Origin: Caprella mutica
Taxonomy: Eukaryota; Arthropoda; Malacostraca; Amphipoda; Caprellidae
Length of the DNA: 64,000 nt
Assembly: GCA_947561585.1 (NCBI GenBank)
Contig: CANNZV010000344.1
Span: 451,367 to 515,366 of the forward strand
Reading direction: 5' to 3'
Part shown: piece after piece, positions 46,906 through 59,683 of the stretch
How the letters are laid out: the number at the start of each line of letters is the position of its first letter
Numbering within the stretch: position 1 is the stretch's first letter
Made by a program: the position numbers and the translations under genes
Notes under the pieces: model-generated
The model's input: the letters and a program-made list of their open reading frames with translations, nothing else
Told to the model about the DNA's origin: nothing
Database searches by the model: none

Positions 46906-47612
46906 AAAAGTAAACTGCAATCCTGGAAAGTGAATTGCAATCCTGGAAAGTAAACTGCAATTCTGGAAAGTGAATTGCAATCCAGGAAAGTAAACTGCCA
47001 TCCTATAAAGTGAATTGCAATCCTGGAAAGTAAACTGAAATCCTGGAAAGTGAATTGCAATCCTGGAAAGTGAATTACAATCCTGGAAAGTAAACTGCAA
47101 TCCTGGAAAGTGAATTGCAATCCTGGAAAGTAAATTGCAATCCTGGAAAGTAAATTGCAATCATATAAAGTGAATCGCAAACCTATAAAGTGAATCGCAA
47201 TCATATAAAGTGAATCGCAAACCTATAAAGTGAATCGCAATCCTGGAAAGTGAAGTGCAATCCTGGAAAGTAAATTGCAATCCTGGAAAGTAAATTGCAA
47301 TCATATAAAGTGAATCGCAAACCTATAAAGTGAATCGCAATCATATAAAGTGAATCGCAAACCTATAAAGTGAATCGCAATCCTGGAAAGTGAAGTGCAA
47401 TCCTGGAAAGTGAATTGCAATCCTAGAAAGTGAATTGCAATCCTGGAAAGTGAAACGCAATCCTATAAAGTGAATCGCAATCCTGGAAAGTGAATTGTAT
47501 TCCCCGAAAGTGAATCTCAATCCTGGAAAGTGAATCACAATCCTGGAAAGTGAATCACAATTCTGGAAAGTGAAACACAATACTGGAAAGTGAATCTCAA
47601 TCCTGGAAAGAG
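46906..47612. repeat. 20-bp minisatellite, about 36 copies
   Basis: The unit is aatcctggaaagtgaattgc. Variants ctataaag and gaatcgc cluster at 47160-47380, where a block is duplicated. Minus-strand frames are shadows. Confidence 0.92.
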
Positions 47613-48654
47613 TACCTACAAGAGAGATGGCAGAGCATAAAAATAGGGAGTTCTCCTCATCAATAATAAGCGGCAGATTGGCATTGGTCTTCAATAAGAA
47701 GAAAGGAGTCTTAGGTTCTAGTGATGGATAGAGGAAGTTTCCACAAACTACCTACCTATATTCGCCTTATTGCAACTCAATAGTAATAATGATGATGACA
47801 ACCGAGCAAATGACGTGGGTAATATTTGGACACGGGACCCACTGGAGACATTTATTGGCCAGATGACGTAGAGGGAATCAAAGAGTTCGATAGTAATCAG
47901 TCTTCAAAGTTGGATTGGAACTTGAGGGAGTTTTCCGTTGTGGAATTTCAGGGAGATTTGGTGTTGGGAGAATGAATAGAAGAAGGAATGGAGGAAAATG
48001 GAATAGAAGATGGGATAAGAAGAAAATGAGAAGAAGGAGGAGTGAGAATGTGAAAGGAGAGAGGGAGTGAAGAAAAATGAATGGGACGAAGATAATGAAT
48101 GAAAAAGAGTGGAAAGATCAGAAATAAAAATAAAATTAACTTCGATTACCTAACTTGAAGTTCCTAAGTTGATAATATAATGATTAAAAAATTTCAAAAG
48201 AGGATAATAAAATTTTACTAAAGTGTCAGTCATTTGAAACAATTCAAAAAATATTAACGCATTGACAACGCAAATGGATGCAGAAAAGCTACTCCATTAG
48301 ACCAAACACCAACAATCATTCTATAATACAAAAATAAAAAACAACTAAACTAATATAAAAGTTATATCAGATATCTCAAACAACAAAGTTTATACAATGC
48401 TGATTCCAATCTGTCGTACATCCTACAACTAGAATACGTACTGTTAACTTACGGTGCATTCGGTACTACGGTGTCATGGAGAACACTTGCTACTATCGGT
48501 ATCAGAGCTATCGTTACCGCTAGGCAAGTTTTGCTCTAGGTGTTGATTCATAAAATGTTATTTTGGAGAAAAGTAACCTGTAATACTTGAAAATATGTAG
48601 GGAAAATATTTGTTGTAGGTGATAATGTTAAATGTTGAGAGAAATATAGAGAAT
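47613..48654. other. Unique DNA
   Basis: 48276-48297 repeats the family E tail. 47940-48110 is purine-rich. No gene. Confidence 0.4.
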
Positions 48655-49214
48655 TAACTACAGAATCAGCTTTACCGTATCTAGGCTACAGAATCAGCTT
48701 TACCGTATCTAGGCTACAGAATCAGTTTTACCGTACCCAGGCTACAGAATCAGCTTTACCGTATCTAGGCTACAGAATCAGCTTTACCGTATCTAGGCTA
48801 CAGAATCAGCTTCACCGTACCAATGCTACAGAATCAGCTTCACCGTATCTAGGCTACAGAATCAGCTTTACCGTATCTAGGCTACAGAATCAGCTTTACC
48901 GTATCTAGGCTACAGAATCAGCTTTACCGTATCTAGGCTACAGAATCAGCTTTACCGTATCTAGGCTACAGAATCAGCTTTACCGTATCTAGGCTACAGA
49001 ATCAGTTTTACCGTACCCAGGCTACAGAATCAGCTTTACCGTATCTAGGCTACAGAATCAGCTTTACCGTATCTAGGCTACAGAATCAGCTTCACCGTAC
49101 CAATGCTACAGAATCAGCTTCACCGTATCTAGGCTACAGAATCAGCTTCACCGTATCTAGGCTACAGAATCAGCATCACCGTATCCAGGCTACAGAATCA
49201 GCATCACCGTATCC
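48655..49214. repeat. 28-bp minisatellite, about 20 copies
   Basis: The unit is ctacagaatcagctttaccg plus tatctagg. A variant run (agttttaccgtacccagg through ttcaccgtaccaatg) occurs at about 48724-48850 and again at about 49004-49130, a roughly 280-bp block duplication. Confidence 0.93.
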
Positions 49215-49366
49215 AAGACTCGAAACTCGTCTTTAATTCTCTAGTTGCTGATGTAGAGTGCTGACAAAAGACAAATTAAAGAAAGGGAGTTGTGTCTTTT
49301 TAAACTCTCATTCGAATTGAACATTTTTAGATGAAACGGATACGTAAACAAGATGGAGATTTGCTG
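49215..49366. other. Unique DNA
   Basis: Nothing is supported. Confidence 0.4.
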
Positions 49367-49625
49367 AGGGGATGGGGGAATGAAGGGTGGAATGGGAATG
49401 AAGGGGGAATGGGAATGAAGGGGCTATGGGAATGAAGGGGGAAAGGGAGTGAAGGGGGAAAGGGAATGAAGGGAATATGGGAATGAAGGGAATATGGGAA
49501 TGAAGGGAATATGGGAATGAAGGGGGAATGGGAATGATGGAGGAAAGGGAATGATGGAGGAATGGGAATGAAGGGGGAATGGGAATGAAGGGAATATGGG
49601 AATGAAGGGGGAATGGGTGTGAAGT
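49367..49625. repeat. Polypurine minisatellite, about 17-bp unit, about 15 copies
   Basis: The unit is gggaatgaagggggaat, with ata and agg variants. The plus strand is nearly all A, G and T with almost no C. Confidence 0.85.
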
Positions 49626-50077
49626 GGTTGGAATGTAGAAATATGTTGAAAGTGATCAGATAGATGTTTCTGAAGATGTGGAGTACATTTATTTCACACG
49701 GTTTTCTTTAAAAATTAATGTTAATATTTAATAACATCTCTTTGTTAAATCTTAATTATAAATTTATTTATTTTCTACGAAACTAAATAAAGATGTTATT
49801 TTCCATTCGAATAAAAATTACCTGCTACCATTTGAATTAAGATGCTATTCTCATTATAAAATTTGTTTCGGATACAAAAGAATCCCTGACTTAGACTCGC
49901 CAGCTCCACATTGGCCGCTATCTTTTAATGAGTTCAACTTTCGGCCGCATGCACCGGCCCTTTAAAAGTCACTATATTAAAGAAAACTCAGGCCAACTTT
50001 TTAGTAGTTAGCTGTATGAAAGCCAATTATGAGCTCTACTTTCAATTAGCCCAATTCGACGGTAGAGTGAAGGGTCT
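49626..50077. other. Unique DNA with a conserved-looking island
   Basis: 49895-50060 has balanced composition (ggccgctatcttttaatgag) and could be regulatory. Confidence 0.3.
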
Positions 50078-50291
50078 AGGGTAAATTACGAATTATCCGT
50101 CAGTTTCACATTTTCGGTCAGTAAGGAAAAACAATATTATAATTGTTATTTAATTTTTATTTTAATTGGTATCCATGATACCTGCAGGTATCATGGATAC
50201 CAATTAAAATAAAAATTAAATAACAATTATAATATGTTTTTTTTTACATGACCGAAGATGTGAAACTGACGGATAATTTGTAATTTATCCT
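50078..50291. mobile_element. Hairpin MITE, family A, nearly perfect
   Basis: It begins agggtaaattacgaattatc. The centre tatccatgatacctgcaggt, with its complement, is a perfect palindrome around ctgcag. It ends ggataatttgtaatttatcc then t. 214 bp, non-coding. Confidence 0.78.
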
Positions 50292-50852
50292 ATCTACATC
50301 TATTGAGGTAAGACGTAGAGTTTCGATGAGACCATCAAAAACCAGATTTAACGTAGATTGTAGTTTCAATCGAGGAGGTCATGGTTTCTAGGTGGTTTAT
50401 TTGTTCATTGTAATAGTGATGAATAAATTTTGTTACCGCATCAGTTATGTAAATATTGACAGAGGAAGAAGGGTGATGTAATTTCGTAGTGCGTGGTTTG
50501 GATTGGAAAAATAATTGTATATAAATTAAAATTTATTTTTGTTGTTCGATATCCAACTTTTAGCCCCTGAAGTTAAATACAATAATTATTATTCATTACA
50601 AGCGAATTAACCACAAATAACGGAAAAATATAGTGGATACATATCACGTATCACAGATACATACTCATCCGTAAATTGTGCCGATAGTGATCACTGCTGT
50701 GATGGTCAGTAGTGTGACCGAGTGTCCGTGACCGACTGGGTTAGATGTCATACGTCAGTGAGTATCATCGTCAAGACTAAATTGACTCTTCCTTAGCTTG
50801 GAAAGGATACCTGTAAGGTTACGGAGAAGAATTCCTAGGAACCAATGATTCC
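50292..50852. other. Unique DNA
   Basis: Nothing is supported. Confidence 0.4.
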
Positions 50853-51224
50853 CGGCCAATGTTGTCCCAATATAGCCAATGTTGTCCCAATATAGCCAAT
50901 GTTGTCCCAATATAGCCAATGTTGTCCCAATATAGCCAATGTTGTCCCAATATAGCCAATGTTGTCCCAATATTGTTGCCAATGTTGTCCCAATATAGCC
51001 AATGTTGTCCCAATATAGCCAATGTTGTCCCAATATAGCCAATGTTGTCCCAATATAGCCAATGTTGTCCCAATATTGTTGCCAATGTTGTCCCAATATA
51101 GCCATTGTTGTCCCAATATAGCCAATGTTGTCCCAATATAGCCAATGTTGTCCCAATATAGCTAATGTTGTCCCAATATTGCCAATGTTGTCCCAATATA
51201 GCCAATGTTGTCCCAATATTGGAC
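50853..51224. repeat. 20-bp minisatellite, about 18 copies
   Basis: The unit is ccaatgttgtcccaatatag, very uniform. Two units carry a ttgttg insertion 120 bp apart (about 50974 and 51076). The minus-strand frames (GYIGTTLAILG type) are shadows. Confidence 0.92.
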
Positions 51225-52032
51225 CAAACAACATTGCTACCTGGGCTGTAAAATTTGTTTTAGTGGGGGTTTAACGTCATCTTCGGAACCAAAGGCTAAA
51301 ATAATGGTAAAATGAAGCATGTATGTTTTAAAATTTTAAACGAAGTCATAAGACTATAGCAGTGACCAAATGGAAAATCAGAAATCTATTCCAAAGACAC
51401 GTAAATTTCAAATTCTTTTTATCGCAATTCGAACATTAGGCCCCAAAGCGAATATTGATGATGATATTATCTTATAGGTATTTTTTGGAAACAGTTACCA
51501 TGTAGTCTTTTTTAAGTATGTTATAACTTGTTGAACAGAGTTTGGTGATGTTTAACTCTTTCAAAATATGGCTATGGTATTTATGAAATATTAATTTAAG
51601 AGCAATCTATTTAATTATATTTCATTGTGTCTCATACAAAAATGTAAAGTATTTCTAAAAGTGTAATTATCTAAGTTAGAAATAAAAATATATATAAATA
51701 AAAATAAAAATAACTAACTAAAATAGAGCAATGATAAACATTATTCCAATAGCAAATGAACATGTTTGAACTTTTAAAAATTGTTTCTTTTCGTCTTAAT
51801 ATGTTTAAACTAGATTATGTGCACTCGATAGAGCGCATACCTTCGCCTCCGGTTTGACCCGTTCTCTCCCGAAATTTAATAAACTGCTAACTGGATAATA
51901 ACCAATCGTCCCACCAAAGACACAAACAGTTCTAAACGGCAGAGAGATGTTACGAAGATGTTGTAACTGAAGGGAAAAACTGTCTGGGGACTCAAAAGAA
52001 GGAAATCGAAGTCGGCATTTTGAGATACGGGG
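51225..52032. other. Unique DNA with two repeat fragments
   Basis: 51258-51300 is a family E fragment (tagtgggggtttaacgtcat). 51812-51918 is a fragment of the 37981 retroposon-like element. Confidence 0.45.
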
Positions 52033-52262
52033 AGAAAATGTGAAGGGAAGTGATGGGGAAGACTGTGAAGGGAAGTGATGGGGAAGACTGTGAAGGGAAG
52101 TGATGGGGAAGACTGTGAAGGGAAGTGATGGGGAAGACTGTGAAGGGAAGTGATGGGGAAGACTGTGAAGGGAAGTGATGGGGAAGACTGTGAAGGGAAG
52201 TGATGGGGAAGACTGTGAAGGGAAGTGATGGGGAAGACTGTGAAGGGAAGTGATGGGGAAGG
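52033..52262. repeat. 25-bp polypurine minisatellite, about 9 copies
   Basis: The unit is gaagggaagtgatggggaag plus actgt. Units are practically identical, suggesting recent expansion. Confidence 0.92.
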
Positions 52263-53731
52263 AAGAGTTTTTAAAGCAGTGGAGGTGGGGAAGAATAAAT
52301 TATGAAGGGCTAAATAAAAGCGCATCATTATTTATCATATTTTTAAATTTAACAATTTTAAATAATAATCATATTGCTTCAACAATTTGTTTATCGATGA
52401 ATTTGATAAATAAATACATTAAATTAAAGTTTTAGTCAGAGACAATGATAAATAACATTAGATGCCATCTATTATTAATTATCTATTTTATGGGAGAATA
52501 TGGGAGATATTAAGGATATTCTCCACAAACAATTCTGAATTAATCTTTATTCTTACATCAAAATTCCTGTGAGCACTTATGAATTAATCTCACTATATTA
52601 TTCTCTACCGATAAAAGATGAAATCTCTGTGAGCATTTTACCACTTTATGCACAGTGGCGGCTACCTAATAGTCCCTAGCTACACCATGGCAGAGAAATC
52701 AATTGCAATCTGTGTTCATCCAGTTTGTCACACAAATTAATCGCCCAGCCTATGATCTGAGCCTGACGCGCTTTAGCTGCTCCTAATCAAATTCCAACTG
52801 GCGGGTATTCCAATACCCACCCCCCCCCCCTACCCCCGCCCTCCTATCCCCCATTCCCACTGTCCAAACAAAAGTCAAAAGCTTTTAATGAAATAATCTG
52901 ACGAGCTCACCTCGCCCGGCCATTTTTGCGACAAATATTCGTATGTCACATTATTGCTACTTAGATATACTACCCCCATTTCACTTCCCCCACCACTTCA
53001 ACTTCCCCCACCCTCTGTAGGACGTGCGTACCTGCCAATAAAAGCCGTGAATGAGATTTTGTTTTGAGTCGGTAATTGCGTTCACTTATCACAACAAAGG
53101 GAGATCATTACTGAATTAGAAAACCATTATTTATGGTGCCTGGAAAGAGAAATTAGTAGTGGTCTATGTGAAATTAATTTACATTGAAAATAACACATTG
53201 GCGATAACTTAAATGAATAAATAAAATTCAAACCCGTTAGATGATAAATGGAGTATAGCCTAAAATAGTTTATTTTTCAATGTTAAATGAATGTTTAGCT
53301 AATTAGTATATCATTTAACTTAGTCTAAAGTTCTTGTAATTGACCATAAACAATTAAGCATTAGGATTTATATATTGCACATACATCACTAACCCTTTTT
53401 CACTTCGTGACGATTTGAGTAGCGATCAGAGCGCCAGTGTGGCGAAACTCTGCACTAACATTAGCCTTAGGGTTCATTTTCATAGTAAAGCTGCAAGGCT
53501 TGCCCTAAACTGCGGATGATGATGCACTAAAAAGCATCTAAAGTTAGTTTTTATCATTCCATTGCAAGGGATGATGCTCACCATTTCGGATTACTGAATA
53601 GAAACTTTTTTCAGTTTTTTTTGAGGTAGTTCATTATTTAGTTCATGAATAGTATTCAATTAATTCAAGCATATAGGTAACTGTTAAATATAAAGTTAAA
53701 GATGGATATCTACACATAGAGTATGATAGCC
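52263..53731. other. Unique DNA with islands; poly-C run
   Basis: 52640-53020 has balanced composition, a C run at about 52821-52831, and a minus-strand ATGGCCGGGCGAG followed by GTGAGC (52923-52905). The exit phase of that would-be exon is 1, which does not fit the known exons. Confidence 0.3.
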
Positions 53732-53910
53732 AGGGTTGTGACAATATGCATTTATAGTCACAGATATTACGAATATCCCAGACGAAACGAAATGAAATAG
53801 TATCGAATACTATATACCGCTGGTTTGAAACGATTCAATACACTCTTTAATTCTCTCCGTCTGTAACATTTTCGGGATCTGTGATTTTAAAAGCATATTG
53901 TCACAACCTT
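53732..53910 (+). mobile_element. MITE family B, full-length copy
   Basis: TIRs agggttgtgacaatatgcat and aagcatattgtcacaacctt, with the core ctatataccgctggtttgaa. 179 bp. Confidence 0.78.
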
Positions 53911-53947
53911 AATGATAACTTTTCAATTCCCTTATATCCCATCCACC

Positions 53948-54070
53948 TATCAGTTCTACTATCCACCTATCAGTACATACCTCATCCACCTCCCTGTCCC
54001 TTATCCACATCCCAGTACATACCTCATCCACCTCCCTGTCCTTTATCCACATCCCAGTACATACCTCAAC
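53948..54070. repeat. Pyrimidine-rich minisatellite, about 44-bp unit, 2.7 copies
   Basis: The unit runs catcccagtacatacctcat, then ccacctccctgtcc. Plus frames are shadows. Confidence 0.75.
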
Positions 54071-54729
54071 CAGGTTCATTTTATCAACAATAACTGACTC
54101 GAAGGCCGAGTTTTCTTAGTCATTATTTATAGCCTGAATGTTCTGCCTAGCAATGAGTCAGTGTCAAAACAACTGTGTAGCTTTGCTTATTCAACTGAAA
54201 GCCAAAAAGAGAATTACTCGCATAACTTCCGCCGAATTGCTAACTTGAAGAAACGGTAGCTGTGATACGCTAAAGGGGATACCGTATCGGAATAACAGTG
54301 TACCTGTGATACTGCAGATTAATACATTTGATACAATAAACTTTACGTATCAATGATACAATGAATTTTCTCGTAAATGTAATAAATTAAATATTTTCGT
54401 ATGTATGATACAAATAATACATACAAATAAAAATCACTAATTTCCTATATGTGAAAATATCATACATTCAATGTTTATATACATTAATTTATCTGTAAAA
54501 AAATCTTTAATACTAAGTATGAAATAGTTTTACCAGCTTTAGCAATAACAGGAAGATGTAGAAGTACTTTGCGCTTTCACTTTTGTTTTTCAATTTCGGT
54601 CAACACAATAGTACCTACACAAATAATTTCAGCAATTCAGTTACGTAACTATAAATAGACTTTATTCTTTTAAGCTGATTATAGCGAATTAACCATGAGC
54701 AATATAATGCGGAATTGAATGGGCAAGTG
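54071..54729. other. Unique AT-rich DNA
   Basis: Nothing is supported. 54270-54500 is rich in gatacaa/tacatttgat-like words but shows no regular period. Confidence 0.35.
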
Positions 54730-54970
54730 TGACGTCAGATTTAGTACGCAGCATCTAATTATCGTGCGTAAGTAGAATCTCTTTCCCATAGCGCGGCGTA
54801 AACGGTCTCACGCCGCCGCACATTACGCAACAGACACACGTGGTTAGTAGTTCGTAACTCGAAATCACGCGCTGCGAAACCACCCCAGCTTGACGTACTC
54901 GATTGTATGGCGCAAAAAAAATGCTATTGAGAAAATGCTTTCTTAAATGAGCAATTGAGTATTTATAGGT
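54730..54970 (-). promoter_or_regulatory. CpG-rich candidate promoter with TATA box and CRE
   Basis: A TATAAATA lies on the minus strand at 54967-54960. About 19 CpGs fall within 170 bp, far above the surroundings. A perfect CRE palindrome TGACGTCA is at 54730-54737. It sits just outside the 4.66-kb 20-bp array and is not itself repetitive. It is compatible with minus-strand transcription into the gene described above. Confidence 0.35.
54812..54940 (-). CDS. Candidate first exon with a four-codon coding start (MCGG)
   Basis: Inference from several weak signs on the minus strand. A CpG-rich segment (about 19 CpG between 54741 and 54910) lies in very AT-rich DNA. A TATAAATA box sits at 54967-54960, so transcription would start near 54935. 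An ATG at 54823 is followed by TGC GGC GGC and then a GTGAGA donor (GT at 54811-54810). The coding part is 12 nt and ends in phase 0, which fits the phase-0 exons downstream at 33636, 29460 and 27221. The start context (G at -3) is acceptable but not strong. The true first exon may lie elsewhere, and this could be an unrelated promoter. Confidence 0.25.
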
Positions 54971-55020
54971 AATGTAGAAATGAAAAGTAACCGTAGAACG
55001 GGAACTATACCGAAAAACTA

Positions 55021-58000
55021 AACGGTGTTACTCTGCGCTGAATGGTATTACTCTGCACTGAATGGTATTACTCCGCACTGAATGGTATTACTCCGCACTG
55101 AATGGTATTACTCCGCACTGAATGGTATTACTCCGCACTGAATGGTATTACTCCGCACTAAATGGTATTACTCCGCACTGAATGGTATTACTCCGCACTG
55201 AATGGTATTACTCCGCATTGAATGGTATCACTCCGCACTGAATGGTATCACTCCGCACTGAATGGTATTACTCCGCACTGAATGGTATTACTCCGCACTG
55301 AATGGTATTACTCCGCACTGAATGGTATTACTCCGCACTGAATGGTATTACTCCGCACTGAATGGTATTACTCCGCACTGAATGGTATTACTCCGCATTG
55401 AATGGTATTACTCCGCACTGAATGGTATTACTCCGCACTGAATGGTATTACTCCGCACTGAATGGTATTACTCCGCATTGAATGGTATTACTCCGCACTG
55501 AATGGTATTACTCCGCATTGAATGGTATTACTCCGCACTGAATGGTATCACTCCGCACTGAATGATATTACTCCGCACAGAATGGTATTACTCCGCACTG
55601 AATGGTATTACTCCGCACTGAATGGTATTACTCCGCACTGAATGGTATTACTCCGCACTGAATGGTATTACTCCGCATTGAATGGTATTACTCCGCACTG
55701 AATGGTATTACTCCGCACTGAATGGTATTACTCCGCACTGAATGGTATCACTCCGCACTGAATGGTATTACTCCGCACTGAATGGTATTACTCCGCATTG
55801 AATGGTATCACTCCGCACTGAATGGTATTACTCCGCATTGAATGGTATTACTCCGCATTGAATGGTATTACTCCGCACTGAATGGTATTACTCCGCATTG
55901 AATGGTATTACTCCGCACTGAATGGTATTACTCCGCACTGAATGGTATTACTCCGCACTGAATGGTATTACTCCGCACAGAATGGTATTACTCCGCACTG
56001 AATGGTATTACTCCGCACTGAATGGTATTACTCCGCACTGAATGGTATTACTCCGCACTGAATGGTATTACTCCGCACAGAATGGTATTACTCCGCACTG
56101 AATGGTATTACTCCGCACTGAATGGTATTACTCCGCACTGAATGGTATTACTCCGCACTGAATGGTATTACTCCGCACTGAATGGTATTACTCCGCATTG
56201 AATGGTATCACTCCGCACTGAATGGTATTACTCCGCACTGAATGGTATTACTCCGCACTGAATGGTATTACTCCGCATTGAATGGTATTACTCCGCATTG
56301 AATGGTATTACTCCGCATTGAATGGTATTACTCCGCACTGAATGGTATTACTCAGCACTGAATGGTATTACTCCGCATTGAATGGTATTACTCCGCATTG
56401 AATGGTATTACTCCGCATTGAATGGTATCACTCCGCATTGAATGGTATTACTCCGCACTGAATGGTATTACTCCGCACTGAATGGTATTACTCCGCATTG
56501 AATGGTATTACTCCGCACTGAATGGTATTACTCCGTACTGAATGGTATTACTCCGTATTGAATGGTATTACTCCGCACTGAATGGTATTACTCCGCACTG
56601 AATGGTATTACTCCGCATTGAATGGTATCACTCCGCACTGAATGGTATTACTCCGCACTGAATGGTATCACTCCGCACTGAATGGTATTACTCCGCACTG
56701 AATGGTATTACTCCGCATTGAATGGTATTACTCCGCATTGAATGGTATTACTCCGCACTGAATGGTATTACTCCGCACTGAATGGTATTACTCCGCATTG
56801 AATGGTATTACTCCGCACTGAATGGTATTACTCCGCACTGAATGGTATTACTCCGCACAGAATGGTATTACTCCGCACTGAATGGTATTACTCCGCATTG
56901 AATGGTATTACTCCGCACTGAATGGTATTACTCCGCACTGAATGGTATTACTCCGCATTGAATGGTATTACTCCGCACTGAATGGTATTACTCCGCACTG
57001 AATGGTATTACTCCGCACTGAATGGTATTACTCCGCACTGAATGGTATTACTCCGCATTGAATGGTATTACTCCGCATTGAATGGTATTACTCCGCATTG
57101 AATGGTATTACTCCGCATTGAATGGTATTACTCCGCACTGAATGGTATTACTCCGCACTGAATAGTATTAATCCGCATTGAATGGTATTACTCCGCATTG
57201 AATGGTATTACTCCGCACTAAATGGTATCACTCCGCATTGAATGGTATTACTCCGCACTGAATGGTATTACTCCGCACTGAATGGTATTACTCCGCATTG
57301 AATGGTATTACTCCGCACTGAATGGTATTACTCCGCACTGAATGGTATTACTCCGCACTGAATGGTATTACTCCGCATTGAATGGTATTACTCCGCACTG
57401 AATGGTATTACTCCGCACTGAATGGTATTACTCTGCATTGAATGGTATTACTTCGCACTGAATGGTATTACTCCGCACTGAATGGTATTACTCCGCACTG
57501 AATGGTATTACTCCGCACTGAATGGTATTACTCCGCATTGAATGGTATCACTCCGCACTGAATGGTATCACTCCGCACTGAATGGTATTACTCCGCATTG
57601 AATGGTATTACTCCGCACTGAATGGTATTACTCCGCACTGAATGGTATTACTCCGCACTGAATGGTATTACTCCGCACAGAATGGTATTACTCCGCACTG
57701 AATGGTATTACTCCGCATTGAATGGTATTACTCCGCACTGAATGGTATTACTCCGCATTGAATGGTATTACTCCGCACTGAATGGTATTACTCCGCACTG
57801 AATGGTATTACTCCGCACTGAATGGTATTACTCCGCACTGAATGGTATTACTCCGCACTGAATGGTATTACTCCGCATTGAATGGTATCACTCCGCACTG
57901 AATGGTATTACTCCGCACTGAATGGTATTACTCCGCACTGAATGGTATTACTCCGCATTGAATGGTATTACTCCGCATTGAATGGTATTACTCCGCATTG

Positions 58001-59683
58001 AATGGTATTACTCCGCACTGAATGGTATTACTCCGCACTGAATGGTATTACTCCGCATTGAATGGTATTACTCCGCATTGAATGGTATTACTCCGCACTA
58101 TATGGTATTACTCCGCATTGAATGGTATTACTCCGCACTGAATGGTATTACTCCGCACTGAATGGTATTACTCCGCATTGAATGGTATTACTCCGCACTG
58201 AATGGTATTACTCCGCACTGAATGGTATTACTCCGCATTGAATGGTATTACTCCGCACTGAATGGTATTACTCCGCACTGAATGGTATTACTCCGCATTG
58301 AATGGTATCACTCCGCACTGAATGGTATTACTCCGCACTGAATGGTATTACTCCGCACTGAATGGTATTACTCCGCACTGAATGGTATTACTCCGCACTG
58401 AATGGTATTACTCCGCATTGAATGGTATCACTCCGCACTGAATGGTATTACTCCGCACTGAATGGTATTACTCCGCACTGAATGGTATTACTCCGCATTG
58501 AATGGTATTACTCCGCATTGAATGGTATTACTCCGCATTGAATGGTATTACTCCGCACTGAATGGTATTACTCCGCATTGAATGGTATTACTCCGCATTG
58601 AATGGTATTACTCCGCACTAAATGGTATCACTCCGCATTGAATGGTATTACTCCGCACTGAATGGTATTACTCCGCACTGAATGGTATTACTCCGCATTG
58701 AATGGTATTACTCCGCACTGAATGGTATTACTCCGCACTGAATGGTATTACTCCGCATTGAATGGTATTACTCCGCACTGAATGGTATTACTCCGCACTG
58801 AATGGTATTACTCCGCATTGAATGGTATCACTCCGCACTGAATGGTATTACTCCGCACTGAATGGTATTACTCCGCATTGAATGGTATTACTCCGCACTG
58901 AATGGTATCACTCCGCACTGAATGGTATTACTCCGCACTGAATGGTATTACTCCGCATTGAATGGTATTACTCCGCACTGAATGGTATTACTCCGCACAG
59001 AATGGTATTACTCCGCACTGAATGGTATTACTCCGCATTGAATGGTATTACTCCGCACTGAATGGTATTACTCCGCACTGAATGGTATTACTCCGCACTG
59101 AATGGTATTACTCCGCATTGAATGGTATTACTCCGCACTGAATGGTATAACTCCGCATTGAATGGTATTACTCCGCACTGAATGGTATCACTCCGCACTG
59201 AATGGTATTACTCCGCACTGAATGGTATTACTCCGCACTGAATGGTATTACTCCGCACTGAATGGTATTACTCCGCACTGAATGGTATTACTCCGCATTG
59301 AATGGTATTACTCCGCACTGAATGGTATTACTCCGCATTGAATGGTATTACTCCGCACTGAATGGTATTACTCCGCACTGAATGGTATTACTCTGCATTG
59401 AATGGTATTACTCCGCACTGAATGGTATTACTCCGCACTGAATGGTATTACTCCGCACTGAATGGTATTACTCTGCACTGAATGGTATTACTCCGCACTG
59501 AATGGTATTACTCCGCACTGAATGGTTTAACTCCGCACTGAATGGTATTACTCCGCACTGAATGGTATTACTCCGCACTGAATGGTATTACTCCGCACTG
59601 AATGGTATTACTCCGCACTGAATGGTATTACTCCGCACTGAATGGTATTACTCCGCACTGAATGGTATTACTCCGCACTGAAT
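55021..59683. repeat. 20-bp satellite-like array, about 233 copies, 4.66 kb
   Basis: The unit is aatggtattactccgcactg, kept in perfect 20-bp register for about 233 units. Variation is almost confined to a few positions (cactg/cattg/cacag/cacta and tatta/tatca). The variant order of 57841-58380 is repeated from 58381 with one unit lost. No open frame. It abuts the candidate promoter. Confidence 0.97.

Noticed and set aside
52905..52923. Minus-strand ATGGCCGGGCGAG with GTGAGC donor as the first exon
   Set aside because: It exits in phase 1. Joining to the 33636 exon gives an immediate stop, and joining to 29460 then 27221 puts the proline-rich exon in a frame with a stop before its donor.
55021..59683. 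CRISPR-like regular repeats
   Set aside because: There are no unique spacers between units, the genome is eukaryotic, and these are direct head-to-tail minisatellites.
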